Of a DNA stretch of 64,000 bases, positions 11,846 to 24,680 are shown in pieces; position 1 is the first letter of the stretch; every line of letters begins with the position of its first letter. The DNA comes from Viscum album (Eukaryota; Streptophyta; Magnoliopsida; Santalales; Viscaceae). The position numbers and the translations under genes were made by a program. The notes under the pieces were generated by a model. It saw only the letters and a list, made by a program, of their open reading frames with translations, did not search any database and was not told the DNA's origin. Location: contig OY728122.1 of assembly GCA_963277665.1 (NCBI GenBank), forward strand, positions 1,545,368,868 to 1,545,432,867, written 5' to 3'.

Positions 11846-14800
11846 TCGGAAAGTCACAGCAAGGTTAAAGCAACAACCAAACCCCACTGAGAAACCAATA
11901 GTTACTCCCTTGCGAGGTTTCACCCCCAAAGGCCAAAACACTTCCAGTGATCAATTAAAGAAGGATTACACTCAAAACCAAAACTTACACCACTTTCCTG
12001 AAAGGATCAATAACATTCATACTTTATCCCAAAATAAAACTTTTCAAATACTATCCAAACAAGACTCAAGCAATTCACCCAAACGAACAACAACTTTGAA
12101 CAATGTTACACTTACCTTACTTCAACTAAACCATTGGACGCTCTTCAGTCCCAACGTTTACTCAAGGAAGATGTTGGTATCTAGATATCTCCGAATGAGA
12201 CTATCTACACCAAGACAAAACCATAGATAAATCTAAGTTACTGGAACATGGGGACAATAATATGCTCCCCACCATAAGAGACAACCAATATTTTTTTCCG
12301 AGATAGAATTAGGACACTAATAGGGGGAGGCCTGAACGGACTCCCTGGTACCTAGGGTAGACTTCCATTAAAAATTTCCTAAGGAACATACATGAGAATT
12401 ATAGTGGTTCTCCCCACAATAAGAACCAACCATCTTAATCGACCAGCATGAGTCGGCACAGAAAGACCCAAAAAAATTCAAGATTTGGGAAGGTCGCATG
12501 ATTAGTCTGCACAGTTTGTGAAACCGTGAACTAACTGTGCTGGTCAATCTTCCTGCATGGCTTCCAGGCACACAGTCTCTCATAATCATTCACAAACCAT
12601 GTGCTCAGTATGTCTAGATAAATTTCCAACCATTCTCCAAAGACTCAATGGAAACCAAAGGGGGAGGGAATGACATTGGGCGATGTCATGGGTACAAGGC
12701 CCTCCATATATTTCCACCAAAAGTGAACAAAAGAAGAAAGATAATGATACCAGAGGTTTAAACTCATCCAATATTTCATATTTAGGACAGGAATTTGTAC
12801 AAGGGTTTAAATGACCCTATGATTTCCCCTAACTACGAGCTAGCTTCTCTCCGAGACCTATGGTTGGAGATCAAATGATTGAAGCATCTTCAGCCTCATA
12901 GTTAGTCTCTGGAAACCCACTGAATGAGAATTATTCTTTCGGTGCCACCAACAACTACACTGCAACCCAAGATAAGTTTTCCAGACATAACAAATTCCAT
13001 ACTCACTTTACCCTATCCCAATATTTCACTGAAACAACGGCTAAGAAGATGCACACACATCACACCTTGGTTCTTCAGGTGAGAAACAATAGAAGTAAAG
13101 AACACCTACACTCACCTTTCTCTAAAATGGAATATTTTGAAGTTTTTCCAAGGGAGACATTCACCCAACATAACAGGGACTCTCAGGGGATTTCATGACT
13201 TTCACCTATATGGTCAATCGAGCACATGACATCATAAGGCCTCACCGAACATGGCCATTGTGACTGATATAAGCAATGCATGGAGAGGGACTTTATACAA
13301 CATCCCTAAACAACACACAATTCTTGAAAGTGGACACCATATCCTATCGTGACCATATTTCCCACACTGGTGGTTTAACATGAACTCATGCTTCAAAGAA
13401 ACTTTGAATAACTCCAAAGGCCCTCTTATACACCATCAAGACACTCATCCACACTAACAACCCTAGACCACATCCACCTTCGACGAATCAGGAAACATAA
13501 GAAACTATGGTATCTTTGAACCTTCCACGAGCACTCTCTCATTACAAGAGGATCAAAAAGACAAAGAAAGGAATGGGTGTAGACTCAATCTAAAAATCTC
13601 AAGAAAAATATTCCTAATATTGATCAACTGGAGGGTCTTCAAATGGAGAAACAATCCTGGTTGCACTTCAGTTGTGCACTAACCTTGAATGGGGGTGTAC
13701 CTTATCCAACGATTGAACCCAAGGACCCAACCAAGATGTTCCACTAGTCAAGATATACCAAAAACCAGATCCAAACACATGAAGGGAACCATCATAAAGG
13801 CGTCCCAAAACATTTTTCAAAAGAGACCACTAACTGTCCCTATAACACAACTTACTGATCAAACCCAAACCCAAAACATAGTTCATACAGGTGGGGTTCT
13901 TGGACTCAAAACATCCCACAACATCAACATTTTCCAAAAACACATAATATAAACCATTCCAAACAATTCATCAAGTCTTCATGTTTCTCTTTAAAAACAT
14001 TTCTTTTAAAACAAATGGTTCAGTGGTTAGCGCATCCACCAATGGTACCCCATGGGCCTTACACATGCATGTTTCTGTGCCACACCGGGTACCCTCCTCA
14101 TATCAATCTCGACACTCATCCAGTCATGTCATCAACCATCCATATTCCCATATAACCCCATGCATGTGGTTGCTCATGAAAATACAAAAGGTTAAAACAA
14201 AAATTCTTTCCACTTTTCAAAACCAAAATGGTCGACCAACACATCCTTTTTTCTCAAAACCGCTAACCACGAGATCAAAATCCCAACTCACATCTTACAA
14301 AAATTTTCAGAAAGTCACAACCATTTAGAAAATAACTCACTCTCAAGATATTCACATCAATTTCAAAACATATCATCCCATTAAAAAACACTCTAATTGT
14401 TTATAAAACTCTGTTGGAAACACTTTTTAAAACCAACTTCAATATAGTTCCTGCTTTCAAAGAGGTGTAAGCACACCATTTTACATTTCAAAACAATTCT
14501 GAAAATTCAGTTCCTTCATTTCATAAACCAAACCATTCCCTCTTTATTTGAAAATCATTTCATAAAAACTTTACGCTTATTAAAACCAAGTCACCTTAAA
14601 ACCAAAGTGCCTATATTTCAAAACTAAAGCACAAAACAATGAGAGAGGAAACTAGTTTCAGTGGGTGACTTGGAAATATGGTTGGCGGCCATATTCCAAT
14701 CACTTCACTATCACAGAGAGTGTTATAGGGAATATCCATGACTTCACATGGCTTTATAGGCCCTGTGAGCTCACTGAGACTATTAATCCAACTCTCTTTT

Positions 14801-15003
14801 CATTTCCCCTAATCATCATCAAACCAAGAAAACCAAAGGAATTAGATAAATCCCGACTTCCCCTAGCTACTCGAATCATGTCATGAGGTGTGGTGATCAA
14901 GCACACTACCCATAACCGAACTACCAAGTCCCAACAATCCTAAATTTAGACTATCCCGACAGTTCCCTAAATAACGTGACCCAAAGAGTTAACCAGAACC
15001 TCC
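11846..15003 (-). other. Internal region of the 9-kb element, no gag-pol
   Basis: About 3.2 kb carries no recognisable retroviral domain on either strand. The longest open stretches (11910-12230, 13689-13952 and 13981-14328 on plus; 12368-12771 and 13232-13417 on minus) lack known motifs. The plus-strand ones can be explained by the scarcity of G, which removes TAG and TGA stops. The region should hold a packaging signal and leader if the element was mobilised in trans. A tRNA-like A-box string lies at 14016-14026. Confidence 0.6.
14016..14040 (+). other. tRNA A-box-like string, possible SINE head relic
   Basis: TGGTTCAGTGGTTAGCGC at 14016-14033 resembles the Pol III A box of a tRNA or tRNA-derived SINE. 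No GGTTCGA-type B box follows within 100 bases and no cloverleaf can be drawn, so this is not a tRNA gene. It may be the start of a SINE or of a tRNA-like segment captured by the element. Confidence 0.3.
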
Positions 15004-15013
15004 TTTGATACCA
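15004..15013 (-). other. Primer-binding site of the 9-kb element (initiator Met type)
   Basis: The minus strand reads TGGTATCAAA, three bases inside the right LTR. This is one substitution away from the initiator-Met primer site TGGTATCAGA used by many plant LTR elements. It fixes the element on the minus strand with the right LTR as 5' LTR. Confidence 0.75.
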
Positions 15014-15016
15014 TAT

Positions 15017-17918
15017 TGTCACGAACCAGATTTGGTCGCCATCAAACCGGCACCAAACTCAGCCTGTGCCAAGTCCAGAAGGGCGTTCTCGATCCCCACG
15101 GGCTGGCACAGGTTCCTGAGTATCATATCATGATAATTGGGAACGATTTACCCGATTTTATAAACATTAAACAACAAACAAACTCAATAAAACAAATATG
15201 GATTTTTCAACTAAAACCGTCTTTTACAAAATTTCAGAACTGAAATACATAAGTTAAAACTATGTTCAAAGACAATTAGAAAGGTAAAAAACCAAATAAG
15301 GATTGCCCAAGAACCTCCACATAGAAAGAGGCACCGCCCTCAAGACATCTCCACGACACTGCATCCCAATGGACAGCTAAAAACCTGAACCAATGGCATA
15401 AAACCTATACCCAAACCTGTGACATAAAATAAGAAAGTCTACTTACACCCAAATGTGTAAGTAGGGTGTGAGAGAAATCCTAGTAGTATACCACCTCTAA
15501 GATATTCCATGTGATAAACATTTCATGGAAAAAATCATTGCAAGTTTTGTAAATAAGAAATGCTAGTAACAATTTTCTAAAGGATGCAATAATAAATGAA
15601 AACAGTTTTCATGTGGGATAATTGTAAAGGACCAAAAATTTTAAAATAAATAACAAAGCTGCTGAATTTTCCAGACAACAATACCATATACCGACGGTAA
15701 GTACAAAGGATCTAATGAGCACAAGTAATAGGAAATAACCCCTAGGCACTAGCTAGTTGTGGGTCCCAGGTACCTCGTATCTCGGTGAGAGTAACCACAA
15801 AAAATATTTGTTCTCGTGCACGAGCCACTAGTAGGGATAATACCCATAACCTAGTGGTCCCCAATCATCATCATCATAGTTTATTTAGAGTTGTAAGCGT
15901 CAATATTGCTAAGTGAAACTGAGGCCAAACCCCACGGATTCACTAGCATACTAGTACACGTCCACCCACCTAGATACCCGAGTTTTCCCTTTGTGCTCAA
16001 ACTAGTTAAACAATCCAATAAGTATAGTTTTTACATGAAAATATCACTTCCACATCACAAATTAACCAAACAGCCCCATTTACATCACACAAGTCAAAAA
16101 TTTCACTTTTCATTCAAATGTATTTTGAAATCAAACTCACACCAAAATTGCCTACAACACTTTTCACATTTCTTTAACACTACCACAAATACTTTAAACG
16201 ATTTTATAAAACCATTACAAGATATTCAACTCACATAAAATCCCACACACATGTCACATAATACCCTTCTCACTTTCACAATTCATTTTATCAATAAACT
16301 TACACGAAACATCCCACACCCGTGTTTCGCAAACAAAACACAATTTAGTAAAACATTTCGGCAATTTATAAAACATTCTAAAAATGTTTGACATCTAAAA
16401 TCACCACTTTACCATTCAAAAACCCACATTAGGTGAACAAACTTACCCAAACAGTACATATACACCCCTTCCCAACTTTGTTTAACCAAATAAAACATTT
16501 TCAATTTTTATAAAACAATCCCAAGAGGTATAACCATTGTTTACACACTAAACCCATTTCAAACCCCTCATTAAAAACCAAAATCATACCAATAACAATC
16601 CAAAACAGAATTTTCAGCCCTAAAACAATTATTAAACCACCCCCAAGTGTTATAAAAATACATCAAATAATACCACAAAGATACACATGAAAAACACACG
16701 TTTTCATAAATCACCTTCAAGAAGTACAACACAGTTTTACACCTTAAACTCAATAAAAACCTCTTTTAAATGCCCACATGATAATAAGGAATTACCCAAC
16801 CAGAATTGGAAGCCCATTTAAATACTAATAAATCACTTTAATATGTTATAAACTAAACCCAAACATTACCCCAAGAGTCACACATGAAAAGTACCAAATT
16901 TCAAGCTAAAATACAACTAAAAATTAAATGTTTAACCAAATTCATCAAAAACAGTTTTAACACCACAAAAAACTGATTATAAACATACTAAATTAATAAA
17001 CCAAGCAATATAACTCATCATAAAATTGTTACACATGGAATCACCTACCTTTTGAGTCGAAACCCTCAAAACATGGTGTGTAACCTTATGCGCACCATCG
17101 CCGCACCACAAGGAATATAAATCCAGACCGAGACCACCAAAAATTGACCCAAAATCTACCAAATCAGACCTTAGGATCTAACCTTAACTTCTGGAAATTT
17201 TAGAACATAATGAAAGAGGGAGGAAACCCTAAGGAGAATAAAAAAATGAAGAGAGAAACACTTACTCAAAACAATCTTGAATAAAACGACCCAAAATCCA
17301 CCATAATCTAAATTTGAAAATATCCAAACATTCAATTTATGTTCGAACAAGGATTATGAGATCATTTAGGAACTATAATGGGGGAAAAAGAGTAATAATT
17401 GAGAGAGTTATGTTGGAAATAACTTACCTCCTCAAATCTGCTCGATTTTAGAAACCCTAAGAATTTCAGCACTCCATCGCGATTCAAACGAGCTCCAAAG
17501 AGGGGGGAAAGGAATGGGAGCGTGCCTGGACTTCTTAGGGTAGATGGGGAGGTGGAATCACCGAAATATTCATTATAATGAATAAGATATTAAAAAATAA
17601 AGAAACAGTTTAAAACTGGAAAATGGGCTTTCGGGTTGGCCCAATTCTCAAATAAAAACCAGAATCCCCCATGATTATGGATTTATAAAGGCTATAAATT
17701 TAAATTTGGTGTTAATATATCAGGGGAGGACATTTAGGAGTTATAATGACTGAAAAATATTAAAAAATGAAAATTTTATAAAAGAAACAAAATTTATTTT
17801 TAAATCTGGAATTGGGCTCACGGTTTGGCCCAATTCATGAAAACTCAACTATTCTCCGTAAAACATTTGGAAACCCCCCAAAAAAATAATGAATATAAAA
17901 TAAGTTATTTATACGAAA
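15017..17918 (-). repeat. Right (5') LTR of the 9-kb element
   Basis: This is the partner of 8896-11818, starting TGTCACGAACC and ending just before the TTTAA duplication at 17919. It carries the same internal landmarks: the hairpin at 15439-15464, the palindrome at 15813-15824, and the paired GGCCCAATTC strings near the right end. Differences between the LTRs are scattered and suggest a moderately old insertion, clearly younger than the surrounding array. Confidence 0.85.
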
Positions 17919-18612
17919 TTTAAAAGCCTTATCCCAAGCAATTGACCCAATTTTACCTATTTTACACATACCAAGGGTATTGTTTTTTCTATTGTTTCTA
18001 TTCATAATGAAAAAAGTAGAATATTTAACAAAGTTGAATATCCCAATTAAAAATATAGGATAAATTTTTAGAGATTAAATATCTCTATGTGGTATATGCT
18101 TATTTTAAAATGAGTGCCTAAAACGTGATGATAACCTTTTATAGAAGAACACATTTTTAAGTTAGAAAATTGGATATATTATTATCCTATGTCTTCAAAA
18201 AATATTATATGAATTATAAATTTTATTATTGAATATATTATATAAATTTAATTAAAATAATTCACTAATAGTTATTACTTTAATTTATTAATAAATAAAC
18301 ACATTGTGTGTATAAAAATAGTTTTTTCAGAAAATATATCTTTTACTTTAAAATTAATATTATTTTCATTGATAATAAATATAAAACCAATAAATTCAAT
18401 TTATTAATGGGTAACACATATATTTATTATAATTTAGTTATAAATTTTAAAACTCTCAAATATATCATCTAGATGATAACTATCATATTAAATAATAATA
18501 TTTAAATAATATATCTCACTTCATTTAATCCTGTTATAGTGTATAATGAAATCTATAAAAGAAATAAAATTTATTTATAGAGGACTACATTATAAAATAA
18601 TAAGGTGTTACA

Positions 18613-21600
18613 ATCATAAAAAATATTAAAATACTCATCATCTCCAATGCTATGGAAATAAATATATGTATAATTTCCATTAAAAATTACTCAACCTAAT
18701 CCCCCTCCACAATAACAACATAAGTCCATGAAAAAATTAAGTGGATCGATATAAAATATTTCCACAACCACTAAATTGGTATTCCAAAAAATTGATGTAA
18801 CTACTTGATGGATGAAATATCAAATGGGGTGTCTATGTTATCATATTTCTAGAATAGAAATATAAACAATTATAAGAAAAACTATGAAAAACCCAAGGAA
18901 AAATTATAGTGGAATAAAAATATAAGTTTGTAATTTTCACCTCCAACTGAGGTTGTAGAATATATGATGGTTTAAAATTTAAATAGGGTGGGGGAATGTT
19001 ATATTAAAAGGGATGGATCAATAAATGGAAAAATTTTCTATGTTAGAGAAGGAAAATAAATTTATTAAAATATATTTCATTGCTTTTTTATTTTTTATAT
19101 TGGTCAAAATTATGGTATATAGATAATTTTTTTGAGGAATTTATGGTTGATTTTGTAATTTCCCTCACTAATATACCTTTTTTTAATCCTTTATCAAATG
19201 TGTGTGTTTGAGAAATTATATAATGTAATTTTATCAAAAATAAGGAATCTTGAAAAGTAGGGAACCATTTCTCTAAGAGAATAATGTTCAATGGTTGTAA
19301 AATAAAATATTTTACCCGGAATATATGATATTGAGTATTTTCCTTCCCATGAAATTTTGGGTCATATCTATTTTTAAATTCCTTATTTTATTTTAAGGAA
19401 ATAAAAATAATAATTTATTTTTGTGTATTCCTGAATATTGTGTAAATGATGTTAAACCTACATCGGTAGACAATTAATTTTGTGATTTATAAATGAGGTA
19501 AAATATGGAAATGTAATATACATCTCAGTAAAGGTTATGAAATTAATTCTACTTATGGCTTTTTTTCTGATGTTGGATTACATGTCATTTTTAGTAATCA
19601 TGTAGTGATTGTTTTTTGAAACTAAGAAGTAATTAATTGATATTCACTAAGATAAATTAATTTTTTTGATTTATAAAGAGTGAATCCCATATATCATGAT
19701 TAAATTTATTGAAAATACAATTCTTATGAAAACAAAATGTTTTTTTTAATTATAAATGCTATTATAATTAAATTGTAAAAAGTAATAAATTTTTATACAT
19801 ATTTATATTTTCATGTTATCAGATTTTTTTATTACGAATATTGATAAAAATTTATAGATTTGTATAGTGTATTGTTCCAAGGATGTTATTATTGGGAATT
19901 GTTTTCCGAATTTATTTGATCTAGAGAGAACTACTCCATTAGATCCATCCATTAAAAATGAACAACATTAAAAATTAAGGCCTCTTTATTATATATTGAA
20001 GTATATATTCATTGTTGATAATGTTATGTTTTAATAGTTATAAATTCCATACATAATTATGAGAAATATGATCAGTTATTAAATTTATTAAAATAGGGAA
20101 AATATAAAATTAAATATAATATTCTAGATATGAAGGGTAATATACCAATTATTTTCATGTACAATTTTTTTTAATATGGATTTAAGCCCTCATATAATTT
20201 CAAAAGGAGGGTAACCTGTACCATGAAGCAAGTGTGTAAGAAATAAGTAATCAAATTACTCTATGATGTAATTATATATATGATCTATGATATATCAAGG
20301 CTGATTCCATTAAAATTATTTCCAAAAAAATGGAATCATAGTTCTCATGCATGGAAGATATAACATGATTTCTATAAAAATGATCATGAGTTATTTTGTG
20401 TAGATTATTAAAATATAAATAATTCCATGAGAAAGGATTAATTACCTCATTCATTCAAGGGTGAAATTAATTAATGGTTTGTGGGGATTATTTTTATTAA
20501 TTCTTGGGTAGTTATTCGATTTATTATAAAATTCCACATTCCTTGAATTATCAAGAGAATGTCACTTTCACATGGCCTTATGAAATTTTCTCATAACAAT
20601 GAATGTTCTTTGGCACATCTAAATCTATTACTATATTCTATAAGTGTGTGATGTATATTTTCATGACATGAAAAATTATATACTTGGTATAATTAAGGGA
20701 AAATAATTAGTGTAAAGGAAATCATTTGATATGTGATTTTAAAATTTTAAAATTTTTAAAGAGAGTTCTGAAATGTGGAATATCAATCTTAACTAGATGA
20801 AATGTCATTTTATAGTTCAAAATGGAGATTTTATAGTACAATTACTATCATGATAAGGTATTACGATAAATAAAATTAAAATAGAGGTAATTAATAATTT
20901 ACTCATCGAAAAACATCAATATGATCTATATAGATCATTATCTAGTATGTTGGATTTAATCATATAATTGTTTTTTATATTTGAAAAAACTAAAAACCAT
21001 TGAATATATTGATATCAAATGATATATTTTTTGAATTTAATGATTCGTTTCTGTTTTCATTCATGATTATTATGAAATGTGTAGTGGGATTAGTGATTAG
21101 GGTCCCAATGAATTTGAATTTTCATTTTGAGATGATATGTGATGCTGAAATCGTTTAATTATATATATTCTTGGAAATAATGTTGATTTAATATTATAAA
21201 CTATGTATAATTATTGAAATTCCCTAAATGTGGAATATGTTAATTACACTACAATGATAATGTAGATATTGACCATAGTTTTTGAATTTAACTATTCCTA
21301 GTCACATCATCCACTTTATATATTAATTATTTATTCAAATTAATCAACATTTAGGTATTTTTTGATTAAAAATATAAAAAAATTAAGTATAGATATTTGG
21401 GTTCATTTACTTTAATGGATTTACCAATATATATTTGATAATATTTGTATGTTTATTTTCTTCAAAAACTATATTTTAGGAATCATTCTAGTATGATTTT
21501 TTCTATGTTTAATTAACTTTTTATTTTCTTTTATTCGGTGTTTTTACTTCCTAAAATTTTATTGCAAACTAGTGGTATATGATGTGAAAAAATCCCTCAA

Positions 21601-21779
21601 TGTAACGTTGTAGTTTTTTTGGGTTGATTTTTTTATGGAAAAGATGGTTTTGATGGTTAGTTATGGAGTTGTATAGATATTTTTGACAAAGTATATTGAC
21701 AAAGTTAAAATAAAGAGAAATGGATCCTCTATTGGCGATACATAATGTTATGTATACAAGTTGATTCCATTTCCTAATG
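18613..21779. other. Degenerate AT-rich array segment after the old LTR, unit 1
   Basis: No gene is seen. The stretch aligns along its length with about 40692-43679 in unit 2; for example 19500-19560 matches 41578-41640. The first 200 bases may be a heavily decayed polypurine and pol 3' end, but similarity to the younger element there is weak. Short ORFs such as 19088-19291 are not conserved in unit 2. Confidence 0.5.
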
Positions 21780-22560
21780 TTTTCATTTTTTTACAGTCCA
21801 AAATCTTGAGGATGGAAAAAGGGTTTTTTTGAAGTGGAATTATTTTTGAATAAAAATAAAATTTTCATGCAAAGGAGATGATGATTCAAAATGTATTAAA
21901 CAAGTGAACATTTAGGTATATGAAATTAAAATATGTCTAAGGAAAGAATTGGGTGATATATTAGATAGTGCGTAAATATAGTGTTTGTGTGAAAAAAGAA
22001 GTGTTACATGAATCTATGAATTAGTTTTGGAATTTGAGTGAAAATTGATTTTATACACCAAATGAGACATCAAATCATGAACTTATGTAATCATGTAAAT
22101 ATAATGAAATTATATGAGGCAACATAATGGTCATGCGTGCAGGGTCGAATGAGATAATAAATTTATGGCTACCCCCTTCATTTGAGAGCTTAGACCTTAG
22201 AGAAATCCAAGGAACTGAATCACGTAAGAGGTGTGTGAGAATGGAGTTGGGTATAATGAGATATTTTTACAAAGAATACAGGCTTCACAAAAGTTGGATT
22301 TCCATGAAAAAATATAAATGTTTCAAAAATGTTTTCAATGATGCACACAAAACACCCATAGGTTTCATGAAAGATTAAGTGTAAACCAAAAGGAATCTAC
22401 CCATAAATATATTGTCCTATGGTATTCATCATGTGGATGAAAGAGAAACATAATTATACATTAAATTCCATGTAAAAAATATTTAATTCAACTAATGAAT
22501 GGAGGATCCTCTAAATACGAAGTGATCATAGTTCATTTGAGAGAGCAGTGAGATTTAATT
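21780..22560 (+). pseudogene. Unidentified conserved ORF remnant, unit 1
   Basis: I do not recognise this family. An open stretch at 22127-22378 reads WLPPSFESLDLREIQGT then RKRCVRMELGIMRYF. The same protein sequence appears, more broken, at 44205-44460 in unit 2. Upstream, around 21795-21960, decayed codons match the better preserved unit 2 stretch at 43855-44055. Several stops and frameshifts separate the parts, so it is not expressed as one protein. Amino-acid resemblance between the two diverged copies suggests a real coding sequence existed when the array duplicated. It could be an element-borne gene of unknown role or a captured host exon. Confidence 0.45.
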
Positions 22561-24345
22561 TTTTTCTAGTTATTAACCTGGAGGAATAGTGAGTCTCCAC
22601 CCAACATTGTTATAATAGTTTACATTAATGGATTTGGTACATAGTCATAATGCCTTTTTATACTCCAGGGATGTATCCTAGTGTTGGTCATCTAGGTAAA
22701 ATTTATGTCTCTTGTGCATGATTTCATTAGATTTCATACATTTCAATGGGAAAGAGAGAGAAGATAGATATGTTTAATGAAAAAAAATTGAAGGAGAATT
22801 ATATTAATCTTTCATAGCATGATTAACCCCAAGCATGTTATTTAATATAGTGGGGGAAAATGCTACATTTTATCAATATATTATTCATTTTATGTTAGAT
22901 AAATATTTTATTAAAAAACCATTACCCTTTTAATTTTAAATAATTACTCCCCATTTTTATCATCATTTTTCAATTATTTTCCTTCATATTATATTATTTT
23001 CTAACCTTAAACATAAAATAGGATTTTAAATTTTTAAAAAAATTATTTTTTAAAAATTTATTCAATATTTTTAATATGGCACTATAATATATGAGCATTG
23101 TGAAAATTATATATATATATTTATTATCATACATGTGTTAATTTCAATATTTATGTTGTTGTTTTTCATGATCATTAGATTTAAGAGCAACTATTAAATA
23201 ATTTACACTATATCCCTTCAAATACATAAATTCTACCTACTTATTCATTATACCTATTTAAAACCTTCTAAAATTACTTGATACTTTCAAAATTTTGACC
23301 TACAATTCATAATATTTGTATAGAGAATTATATTCTGAACCCTCATTAAACAACCCACCCAACTCTATAAATATTTTTAAACTAGTTACATCACCAAACA
23401 TGAAAATGTGTTTTTTGGGGGGATCATTCATCTCCATATTGAACATGAACATCAATATTCATTTTACCTCCCCATAATTTAAATATTTATGTCTATTATA
23501 TTCATTATATAAAAATCTGTAGATATCTATGTGTGAAATCACATGCCTGACTTACTCAAGAGTAATTAAACTAGAGTACCATGTGACATCGGGCGCACCT
23601 CCCCCTTACACAAAATATTTTTAACATGATGTGAAGGTCTATGGTAATAACAAATAGATACTATACCCACCAATTAGAGTATGACATTAATGTATATATA
23701 ATTGAAATAACATCCAAATTGGTAAATTTGAGATAATATAAATCATAACAAAGTACCAATAATAATATTAAATATACCCAAAATATACTAAAATGAATAT
23801 TTTTCTTGCTATAAATTTAATATAGCCCCAATTTTGATCCCATATGGGTGTATTTTATAAAAACAAACCCTTAATAATCAAAATAGAGAAATAAATTAAA
23901 AAATTATCCAATGTCCTTTCCAAAACCCATATCTCCAACTCTATCCTATAAAGAATATTAACTATTAAACATAGGGATTTTCCCATATCCAATCCTACAA
24001 CATCACTTTCTACTTGGATACCCATGGTGTACCAATAATGTTTTGAGTCAAACTTAGTAGGACACCACAAAAAATGTCCCTAAATATATTAATCCAGAAT
24101 AATGTTCCTAAGGATGTGTCATAATATATAAATGAAAGATAATTAAATAAATTATCAATGATCCTCATGTTCAAGGGTGAAACCTATGACTGACCATACA
24201 TGGTTTGGATAGAGTTGAATATAATGGAAGAGGAAACATATACAACTATCTTAGGATAATGGAATTCCTACCTCTAATAATGCCATCTTATTTTTTGGGG
24301 GATATGGTTACTACCCAACATATCAAATATATCATATTTATATAA
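22561..24345. other. Degenerate array segment containing the empty site of the Tekay insertion
   Basis: There is no gene. It aligns with 44721-44953 plus 57695-59640 in unit 2, where the Tekay element has inserted. The uninterrupted TTATC lies at 22870-22874. Unit 2 has about 540 extra bases (58213-58754) relative to position 23402 here. The rest is AT-rich, without recognised domains. Confidence 0.55.
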
Positions 24346-24680
24346 GGAAAGTAAAATTCACTATATATCTCATAAATAATGCTAAGGGTAATGGAACCCA
24401 ACCAATGTATCTCTTACATCATATAGAAGTTGTAATATTTATGTCCTTATATATTATATATCATACTCTAGGGGAATGAATCCCACACCATATATCTTGT
24501 ACCTCATACTAATGTGATCCCACCCAATATATCTCATAATGAATACATGGGTAAATGGTGATAACTCTATATATATCAATTAGAATACTCATGGGTAATA
24601 TAAAATGAATTATATATCTCTTATATCATACATGGGTGGAATTCATCATATCTTCTCTATCTCATAGACCATACGTGACA
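24346..24680. repeat. Degenerate minisatellite, period about 40-48 bp, unit 1
   Basis: About eight imperfect tandem copies run here. The shared core is ATATATCTC followed by TCATA, a GGGGAATG-like run and ACCCAC. It is the same array as 59641-60025. A single related copy occurs in the younger LTR (GGTCCCACCCATCTCATAAT, near 45579). The period is irregular and copies differ greatly, so it is old. Confidence 0.6.

Larger units (their letters stand above)
8891..17923 (-). mobile_element. Non-autonomous 9.0-kb LTR retrotransposon with TTTAA duplication
   Basis: The element occupies 8896-17918 between direct TTTAA copies at 8891-8895 and 17919-17923. Two LTRs of about 2.9 kb flank an internal region of about 3.2 kb. 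The primer site and purine tract place the sense direction on the minus strand. No gag, protease, RT, RNase H or integrase motif is visible, so it fits the LARD class (large retrotransposon derivative) that depends on proteins made elsewhere. The plus strand is notably G-poor and A/C-rich throughout. The empty site is preserved in array unit 2 near 39993, which confirms both ends. Confidence 0.85.
4091..18612 (-). repeat. Old Tekay-family LTR, unit 1, interrupted twice
   Basis: The sequence is a diverged relative of the 4.0-kb LTR of the younger Tekay element, in the same orientation. Corresponding parts include 4215-4380 with 45090-45240, the palindrome-motif pair at 7430-7670, the TATA region near 7991, and the terminus GGTGTTACA ending at 18612. 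A LINE fragment sits at about 5395-6835 and a 9-kb LTR element at 8896-17918. Without these the LTR is about 4.0 kb, matching the younger family. Sense transcription would run on the minus strand. No gene is present in the AT-rich remainder. Confidence 0.7.

Noticed and set aside
13232..13417. Possible zinc knuckle CGKYGHDRIWC on the minus strand
   Set aside because: The first CX2C cysteine pair is missing and no gag sequence surrounds it.
14016..14090. A tRNA gene
   Set aside because: Only an A-box-like string is present; there is no B box, anticodon arm or cloverleaf.
11910..14328. Plus-strand ORFs up to 115 codons in the internal region of the 9-kb element
   Set aside because: The G-poor composition of this strand removes TAG and TGA stops; the translations are low-complexity and lack known domains.
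24346..24680. CRISPR-like array
   Set aside because: The units are degenerate with no distinct spacers, and the context is a plant retroelement; it is a minisatellite.
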